64,000 nt of DNA from Psychrobacter glacincola (GTDB lineage Bacteria; Pseudomonadota; Gammaproteobacteria; Pseudomonadales; Moraxellaceae). Below, in pieces: positions 58,368 to 64,000 of this stretch. The stretch lies in NCBI RefSeq assembly GCF_904846075.1, contig NZ_CAJGZH010000003.1:62001-126000 (forward strand), given 5' to 3'. A model generated the notes under the pieces. That model searched no databases. It was not told the DNA's origin and worked only from the letters and a program-made list of their open reading frames with translations. Position 1 is the stretch's first letter; each line of letters begins with the position of its first letter. Position numbers and translations under genes: made by a program.

Positions 58368-61019
58368 ATGAGTGAACATAAAATTGCCCAAGACAATATC
58401 GACATCGATGTCGACGTTTCATCTACTGTTGCTAATGATCAGGAGCGAGACAGCGCGCCTGACGATACGACAGGTGATGTAGCTGTAACAGCTGATCGCG
58501 TTGAAGATGGTGATAGCAAAAATAGTGATGATAAAGATAATGATGACGACAACACTATTGAAGACGATGACGCAAAAGACGATAGTATAAAAGGTGACGG
58601 TACAGAAAACTATTTACCACTACTGGCATTGCGCGATGTTGTCGTTTATCCGCACATGCAGATTGCTTTGTTCGTCGGTCGTGAGCCATCGGTAAAGGCA
58701 GTTGAATTGGCACAGGCTGAGTACGGCAACAAAGTCTTGGTCGTGGCACAAAAAGACTCGCTGACTGAAGACATTGATCAAGATAACTTGTATCAATACG
58801 GTACGGTTTGCCGCATCGTCAGTACCATGCCACATGACAGTGATGAGAACTGCATCAAAGTATTGATCGAAGGTCAATATCGTGCGCGCGTTGATACTAT
58901 AGAAAATCACGACACATTATTGATGGCAAGCTTTGAGCGTGCTGACCTTGATGTCAGTATGGATGAGAGCCAGCAGAAAAATACGATTCAAGCATTAACC
59001 ACATTGTTTGAAAGCTACGCAGATGCGCGTCTGCGTAATGCTCGTGAGCTGACTCGTGTGGCAAAACGTATCGATGACTTGCTTGAGTTGGTATATTTCA
59101 TCTCGACCCGTGTGTCGATGGATTTAGATATTAAGCAATCATTCTTAGAAAATGATGACCTTAAAACCCATATCAATACCTTAACCGAATATTTGGTTAA
59201 GCAGAGTGCTGAACAAAATATCGAGCAAGATATCCAAGAAGCTGTCCGTCAGCAAATGGAAGACAATCAGCGCGAATACTTCTTAAACGAGAAGATGAAA
59301 GCCATTAAAAATGAGCTGTCAGATATGAATGACGGCGCATTTGATGGCGAAGATGATGTGGCTGAGCTAGAGCAGCGTCTAGAAGATGCTGACTTGCCAG
59401 AAGATGTGCGTAAAAAAGCGGATCAAGAGCTGAAAAAGCTCAAGATGATGCCACCAGCATCAAGTGAATCGTCAGTGGTGCGTAACTATATTGAATGGAT
59501 TTTGGACACACCGTGGAATGCCACAACCAAGGTTTCGATTAATTTAGAAAAAGCAAAAACGGTATTGGACGAAGATCACTACGGTTTACAAGATGTGAAA
59601 GACCGCATCTTAGAATACTTAGCCGTACAATCACGAGTGAAAAAACTTCGTGGTCCGATTCTTTGTTTAGTCGGTCCTCCGGGTGTTGGTAAAACCTCAT
59701 TAGGCGAGTCGATTGCGCGCGCTACCGGTCGTAAGTTTGTGCGTATGGCACTAGGTGGCGTCCGTGATGAAGCGGAAATCCGTGGTCACCGCCGTACCTA
59801 TATCGGTGCTATGCCGGGTAAAATTGTCCAATCACTAGCCAAAGTTGAAGTTAAAAACCCGCTATTTTTATTAGATGAAATCGATAAGATGGCGCAAGAC
59901 TTCCGCGGTGACCCAGCATCAGCCTTGCTTGAAGTACTGGACCCATCACAGAACGATACCTTTAACGACCATTATTTAGATATGGACTTAGATTTGTCGC
60001 AAGTGATGTTCATCTGTACTGCTAATAGCATGGATATCCCGCCTGCTCTGCTTGACCGTATGGAAGTCATTCGTCTACCGGGTTATACCGAAGAAGAAAA
60101 GGTCAATATCGCACAGAAGTACTTAGTGCCAAAAGCGATTAAGAATAACGGTCTCAAAGAAGGTGAAATTGAGATTGTTGAAGCGGCACTACATAGCATC
60201 GTGCGTAGCTATACCCGTGAAGCAGGTGTGCGTAACCTTGAGCGTGAAGTGAATAAAATCTGCCGTAAAGTTGTTCGCGGTTCGGTTGAGATACATGGCG
60301 CCCGCGCTCCGAAAAAAGCAGAACGTCAGCTAGTGACAGTCGATGACAAAAACATCGATGACTATCTCGGTGTGCATCAGTATGACTACGGTCTGGCAGA
60401 AGAAGAGCCTGAGATTGGTCGTATTACTGGTTTGGCATGGACGCAAGTCGGTGGCGAGCTATTAACCATCGAAGCAGTGGCGATGAAGGGCAAAGGTGAG
60501 CTTAGCTTTACAGGCTCACTCGGCGATGTAATGAAAGAGTCAATTCGTGCAGCAATGAGCGTGGTCCGTGCTCGCGGTGATAGCTTAGGGATTGATTATG
60601 AAACCTTTAAGACTACTGACGTCCACGTGCATATGCCTGAAGGTGCCACGCCGAAGGATGGCCCATCGGCTGGTGGTGCGCTCACGACGGCGCTAGTCTC
60701 CGCCTTAACTGGCATTGCCATTCGTCCAGATATTGCGATGACAGGTGAGATTACCTTACGCGGTAAAATCCTACGCATCGGTGGTCTAAAAGAGAAGCTG
60801 TTAGCTGCGCATCGTGGTGGTATCAAGCATGTGTTGATTCCAGCGACTAATGAGCGTGACTTGGCCGATATCCCTGATAACGTCAAAGCCGGTCTGACCA
60901 TTCAGCCAGTGGCAACGATTGATGAGATATTGAAGGTTGCATTGGTCAGTATGCCAGTTCCGCTTAAGCCTGCGAAAGTAACGGTCGATAAAACCTCAAG
61001 TAAAGCGCTGCATAACTAA
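58368..61019 (+). CDS. lon: ATP-dependent protease Lon with acidic N-terminal extension
   Basis: 883 residues from ATG 58368, preceded by GAGGAAG. An open frame continues to a GTG at 58266 but with poor start signals. Residues ~1-75 are rich in Asp, Asn and Ser and lack homology to Lon. The substrate-binding N-domain then begins at LPLLALRDVVVYPHM. The AAA+ module has Walker A GPPGVGKTS (436-444) and Walker B LFLLDEIDKM. The protease domain has PKDGPSAGGAL with catalytic Ser767 and GGLKEKLLAAHR with Lys810. It degrades misfolded and regulatory proteins. The family average is about 800 residues, so the acidic lead is the unusual part. Confidence 0.95.
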   Translation: MSEHKIAQDNIDIDVDVSSTVANDQERDSAPDDTTGDVAVTADRVEDGDSKNSDDKDNDDDNTIEDDDAKDDSIKGDGTENYLPLLALRDVVVYPHMQIALFVGREPSVKAVELAQAEYGNKVLVVAQKDSLTEDIDQDNLYQYGTVCRIVSTMPHDSDENCIKVLIEGQYRARVDTIENHDTLLMASFERADLDVSMDESQQKNTIQALTTLFESYADARLRNARELTRVAKRIDDLLELVYFISTRVSMDLDIKQSFLENDDLKTHINTLTEYLVKQSAEQNIEQDIQEAVRQQMEDNQREYFLNEKMKAIKNELSDMNDGAFDGEDDVAELEQRLEDADLPEDVRKKADQELKKLKMMPPASSESSVVRNYIEWILDTPWNATTKVSINLEKAKTVLDEDHYGLQDVKDRILEYLAVQSRVKKLRGPILCLVGPPGVGKTSLGESIARATGRKFVRMALGGVRDEAEIRGHRRTYIGAMPGKIVQSLAKVEVKNPLFLLDEIDKMAQDFRGDPASALLEVLDPSQNDTFNDHYLDMDLDLSQVMFICTANSMDIPPALLDRMEVIRLPGYTEEEKVNIAQKYLVPKAIKNNGLKEGEIEIVEAALHSIVRSYTREAGVRNLEREVNKICRKVVRGSVEIHGARAPKKAERQLVTVDDKNIDDYLGVHQYDYGLAEEEPEIGRITGLAWTQVGGELLTIEAVAMKGKGELSFTGSLGDVMKESIRAAMSVVRARGDSLGIDYETFKTTDVHVHMPEGATPKDGPSAGGALTTALVSALTGIAIRPDIAMTGEITLRGKILRIGGLKEKLLAAHRGGIKHVLIPATNERDLADIPDNVKAGLTIQPVATIDEILKVALVSMPVPLKPAKVTVDKTSSKALHN

Positions 61020-61053
61020 TCTGATTAGTTACTAATCCAGTCTTATAAATCAG

Positions 61054-61089
61054 AAAGCCGCTCATCATAACGATGGGCGGCTTTTTTTT
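61054..61089 (+). terminator. lon terminator
   Basis: 13-base stem (61054-61066 with 61072-61084, one G-U pair), 5-base loop, then an eight-T run. Confidence 0.92.
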
Positions 61090-61163
61090 GGCAAAAATAA
61101 AAAACAATCTGGTTAAAACTCTGTGCTATATTTTAAACAAATGTTTATTTGGTAATAACCATA

Positions 61164-62414
61164 ATGTTAAACCACCTGATTTTAAACCGCTTAACTATAT
61201 CCTTATTACTTACTGTTTCGTTTTCTTTAGCGTTAACAGGCTGTCAGTCCAATATTGCAAAAGATAACTCTATACCTACTAACTCAATGATGACGGGCTT
61301 TAGCACTTCTACCCCAATATCATATCAGCCCATCATAAAAACTGAAAAGCTGGAAGAAAAAATTGTAGTGGTAGCTGATGAAACAGCTAACGAAGTTACG
61401 ACGCTGCAATGGGCAAGTAATTATCATTGGCAGTTAACACAAGTTAAAGACAAAAAAAGCAACGCTATTAATATTAACACTGACGCGCCGATTACTTTAG
61501 AAGTAGCGCCCAGTTCGTTAAGCTTGTTTCAAGGCTGCCAACATTTTGCTATCAAATTCGTATGGATGTCCGCACCGCCTTTTGAGTATGGTAGCGAGCT
61601 TAGAGAAAGATCCTCGACCTGCGAAAGTGCTACTGAAAACAAAGCAAATGAAGCAAATGAAGCAAATGAAGCAAATGAAGCAAATGAAGCAAATGAAGCA
61701 AATGAAGCAAATGAAGCAAATGAAGCAAATGAAGCAAATGAAGCAAATGAAGCAAATATCAAAAAGTTATTTCCTAACGATAATAATATTATTAAGTTAG
61801 ATGTTGAGCTATTACCAGTCGCAAAAAGCAAACTCGTTAATACTCAGATTGTATCAAAAAACTTGGTCGTTAAAATCGAAAATGGCAATACGTTAACATT
61901 TGATGGTACACCTAGGACATTTAAAGAACCGACTGGACTGCCTATTGATAAAGCATTGTTAGAGCGCTATGACTGGCGACTGGTTAGCGCCGTTCGTAAT
62001 ACTATTAATGACAAAGGGCAGGTAATATCTTGAGAGTCTATTGGTCATTTTTATCATCCAGAGTTTCCAGTGTCGTTAAAATTTAGAGGGTATGACGATA
62101 GTCAATACGCATTTTTTAGTTCTAGCTGCAATGGTATCGGTGGTCCTTATATTTTGATGAAAGATTATACATTGCTAGTTGGCTCGGGACCACAAACGCT
62201 CATGGGCTGCGGTGTTACTGGTAATAGAATTGAGGGCGAGCTTGCTAAGCTTATTAGTAATAGCCAGAGCACTCTTAGTTTGAGTTTGCAACCTTCACAA
62301 TCAATATCGCCAACAGCAGACGATCAGACTGATATGCCTCGCTATAATTTATTGCAAACAATGGAGACTGCCGAAACCTTAGTATGGCAAAACGAAGTAA
62401 AGAAAATACCGTAA
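61164..62414 (+). pseudogene. META-like lipoprotein split by an in-frame TGA
   Basis: From ATG 61164: a lipoprotein signal peptide (helix LTISLLLTVSFSLAL, lipobox LTGC with Cys26), then a region with W-x-L and TLEVAPSSLSLFQGCQHFAI that looks like a META/HslJ repeat, twelve ANE repeats (residues 161-196), and a second DWRLVSAV block. A TGA at 62031-62033 ends the frame. With no other shift, the same frame continues past it to 62414 and includes SSSCNGIGGPYI and LMGCGVTGNRIEGELAKLI, the expected second META half. So one nonsense codon or sequencing error interrupts a ~416-residue protein. The first part alone (61164-62033) would still make a lipoprotein. Function unknown; META proteins are envelope stress-related in E. 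coli (HslJ). Confidence 0.65.
61644..61757 (+). repeat. Twelve 9-bp tandem repeats encoding Ala-Asn-Glu
   Basis: Unit GCAAATGAA repeated twelve times (61644-61751) plus a partial GCAAAT. The copies are identical at the DNA level, so the array is young. Copy-number changes keep the frame. Confidence 0.98.
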
Positions 62415-62613
62415 ACAATTTTCAAACCCATACGATACTTACATTTATTAACCGATTGTTGCGCATTTGATGAATAACTATATCTAATCCTTAGCTATAC
62501 TGATGACGACATTAACGAATGTTTATAGAAATCAAAAGGTATTTATCTATAAACCTTCAAGAGTTAGCTTCTTATCAAAAATAACTAAGTATTAAAAATA
62601 ATTGGAGATAATA

Positions 62614-63171
62614 ATGAATAAGACGATGCTTGCAAGTGCGCTATTATGTGGTTCAGCGTTAGTAATGACGGGTTGTCAAACCGTCGAAGGTCAAATGCAA
62701 ACTGGCAATCCACTTAGCCAACCTGCCTTAAAATCTACTATCAATGCAGTCGCTGGTAATAAAAATGAAGTGGGTCAAGTATTCTTACGCCCTGTGGATG
62801 GCGGCGTACAAGTTTACGGTAAGCTGATGAATTTGCAGCCGGGCAAGACAGTCTCACTACATATCCATGAAACGGGTAGCTGTGCTGATATGGGTAAAGC
62901 GGCAGGTGGTCACTTTAATCCTGACAATAAGCCTCACTCTAATCCTGACGATATGAATGGTCATGCTGGCGACTTGCCTAACCTGACTGCCAATGCAGAT
63001 GGCGTGGCTACTATTAACTATGTGAATAAGAAAATCTCTGTCGCTGATGCTGGTAAATATAGCGTTAATCGTCTAGCCTTTATCGTGCATAGCGGTGCTG
63101 ATGACTATACTAGCCAACCAGCTGGTAATGCAGGCGACCGCGTTGCTTGCGGTATCATCGAAAAGAACTAA
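62614..63171 (+). CDS. sodC: Copper/zinc superoxide dismutase, lipoprotein form
   Basis: 185 residues. The ATG at 62614 follows GGAG; a TTG four codons earlier is rejected. Lipobox LVMTGC makes it a lipoprotein anchored in the envelope, unlike many free periplasmic SodC. Metal ligands are HIHETGSC, GGHFNPDNKPHSNPDDMNGHAGDLPN and FIVHSGADDYTSQPAGNAGDRVACGII, which include the copper and zinc histidines, the bridging His, an Asp, and the disulfide Cys pair. It protects the periplasm from superoxide. A terminator follows. Confidence 0.95.
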   Translation: MNKTMLASALLCGSALVMTGCQTVEGQMQTGNPLSQPALKSTINAVAGNKNEVGQVFLRPVDGGVQVYGKLMNLQPGKTVSLHIHETGSCADMGKAAGGHFNPDNKPHSNPDDMNGHAGDLPNLTANADGVATINYVNKKISVADAGKYSVNRLAFIVHSGADDYTSQPAGNAGDRVACGIIEKN

Positions 63172-63218
63172 TAGCATATGAACTTAGCTGTTATTGATAT
63201 CACAAATATGAATAGCAC

Positions 63219-63252
63219 AAAAAAACCTCTTAGATTCTAAGAGGTTTTTTTT
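63219..63252. terminator. Bidirectional terminator sodC / topA
   Basis: Inverted repeat of CCTCTTAGA and TCTAAGAGG around one T, extended by A and T tracts on both sides; serves convergent sodC and topA. Confidence 0.92.
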
Positions 63253-63340
63253 GTTCAAAATTTTATAGCTTAAAACAATATTGGTGATACAGAAGCTCAT
63301 ATATTAACAATCAATCATCAAGATAAAAAGTAAAGGAGAC

Positions 63341-64000
63341 TTACTCCTCTACCCACTTGCCATTACGCCAATACACACCCCAACGTGTGGCCTTGCCATT
63401 TTTCTCAGAGCCGATATATTGCTCCTTCTTCTTACGTGACCAGCGTAAAATGGTTGGATTACCATCTGGATCTTCATCTGGACCTTCAAACAAATACTGA
63501 AATTTATCTTCCATTTTATCTTTGATTTCGCGTAGCTCAGCCAGCTTTGGTGCGCGTGTCTCGCGTACTTTCGGGAATTTAGAAGCCGCCAAGAACATCC
63601 CAGCTGCTCCTTCACGCAAGATAAAGTAGTCATCGTGCTTGGTTGATTTCAGCTCTGGTAGATGAATAGGATCCATGCGCGGCGGTGCGGCTTCGCCTGT
63701 TTTTAACACTTTACGGGTGTTATCACATTGCTGACAAGCGAAGTAAGGACCAAAACGTCCCGTCTTTAGCTCCATTTGTCCATCGCACTTATTACAGTCA
63801 ATGGTTGGAGAATCAGAGCCAGGCACTTCGAATTTGCCTTCTTCTAAGACATAACCATCACAATCAGGATTGTTACCACACACATGCAGTTTCAGACCGC
63901 CATCGACGATATAACCATTCATTGCCGTGCTACATTTCGGGCAACGCTTTTTCTCCATCAAATCGCGAACTTCTGCCGCTTCATCATCACCTTCTGCCTC
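63341..64000 (-). CDS. topA: DNA topoisomerase I, C-terminal part (5' end outside window)
   Basis: The last ~219 residues, running off the window edge in an unbroken frame. Two to three zinc-ribbon modules are seen: CPKCSTAMNGYIVDGG ... HVCGNNPDCDGYVLEEG, then CNKCDGQMELKTGRFGPYFACQQC, followed by a GRFGPYF-like and a basic/aromatic tail (RWSRKKKEQYIGSEKNG, GVYWRNGKWVEE). These are typical of the TopA C-terminal DNA-binding region, which contacts single-stranded DNA and RNA polymerase. The active-site part lies outside the window. Confidence 0.9.
   Translation of the reverse strand, partial: EAEGDDEAAEVRDLMEKKRCPKCSTAMNGYIVDGGLKLHVCGNNPDCDGYVLEEGKFEVPGSDSPTIDCNKCDGQMELKTGRFGPYFACQQCDNTRKVLKTGEAAPPRMDPIHLPELKSTKHDDYFILREGAAGMFLAASKFPKVRETRAPKLAELREIKDKMEDKFQYLFEGPDEDPDGNPTILRWSRKKKEQYIGSEKNGKATRWGVYWRNGKWVEE

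Noticed and set aside
61073..61267. Short frame after the lon terminator
   Set aside because: Overlaps the lipoprotein signal peptide in another frame and lacks a ribosome site.
61546..61800. Met-Lys-Gln repeat frame on the plus strand
   Set aside because: Same 9-bp repeat read in another frame; an artefact of the repeat.
61529..61831. Open frame on the minus strand across the ANE repeat
   Set aside because: The 9-bp repeat has no stop in several frames, so long empty frames arise automatically.

Overview
The window looks like chromosomal DNA of a gammaproteobacterium of the family Moraxellaceae, most probably Psychrobacter. This is inferred from the moderate GC content, the gene content, the meso-DAP-type MurE, the gene order rsmH-ftsL-ftsI-murE-murF-mraY and the pyrG/kdsA/eno/ftsB/ispD neighbourhood. 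No rRNA operon, prophage, insertion sequence or CRISPR array was seen. Three tRNA genes are present: Ser-GGA, Ala-GGC and Glu-UUC.

Layout. 1-3.2 kb: 3' end of an ammonium transporter gene, a DUF2147 exported protein, a small unknown protein, an exported NucA/EndoG-type nuclease and tRNA-Ser. 3.4-11.8 kb: the most interesting block. Six minus-strand genes (RidA, a semialdehyde dehydrogenase of the alpha-ketoglutarate-semialdehyde type, an M19 dipeptidase-like amidohydrolase, a BCCT betaine transporter, an unrecognised 579-residue protein and a DUF3726-like protein) run away from a divergent LysR regulator. It reads as an uptake and catabolic operon for an N-methylated or betaine-like osmolyte, with two enzymes of unknown function. 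11.9-15.5 kb: YdcF-like protein, cardiolipin synthase, RlmA-type methyltransferase. 15.7-24.2 kb: division and cell-wall (dcw) genes. 24.5-27.1 kb: gltX, a DUF3223-like protein and two tRNAs. 27.4-37.5 kb: a membrane-anchored BLUF photoreceptor, ispD, ftsB, eno, copper genes copA and copZ, a CxxC-less HMA protein, kdsA and pyrG. 37.7-43.1 kb: porin, a frameshifted malate synthase G gene and miaE.

43.2-44.6 kb: four consecutive tiny, very hydrophilic proteins on one strand, probably intrinsically disordered. 44.9-52.0 kb: ppk1, mtgA, a glutaredoxin-like protein, an FMN lactate-type dehydrogenase, a rhomboid protease and a MipA/OmpV outer-membrane protein. 52.1-53.5 kb: an AT-rich two-gene islet (DUF4145 and an unknown protein) bracketed by two terminators with near-identical stems. 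53.6-64 kb: fumC, 5-formyl-THF cyclo-ligase with two small followers, a Na+/H+ antiporter-family protein, lon with an acidic N-terminal extension and a candidate heat-shock promoter, a META-like lipoprotein gene with twelve ANE repeats and an in-frame TGA, a lipoprotein Cu/Zn superoxide dismutase, and the 3' end of topA.

Other notable features are several short tandem repeats (9, 15, 15 and 17 bp units) and two apparently broken genes (glcB and the META lipoprotein). All family assignments come from reading translated sequences by eye; no database search was run.
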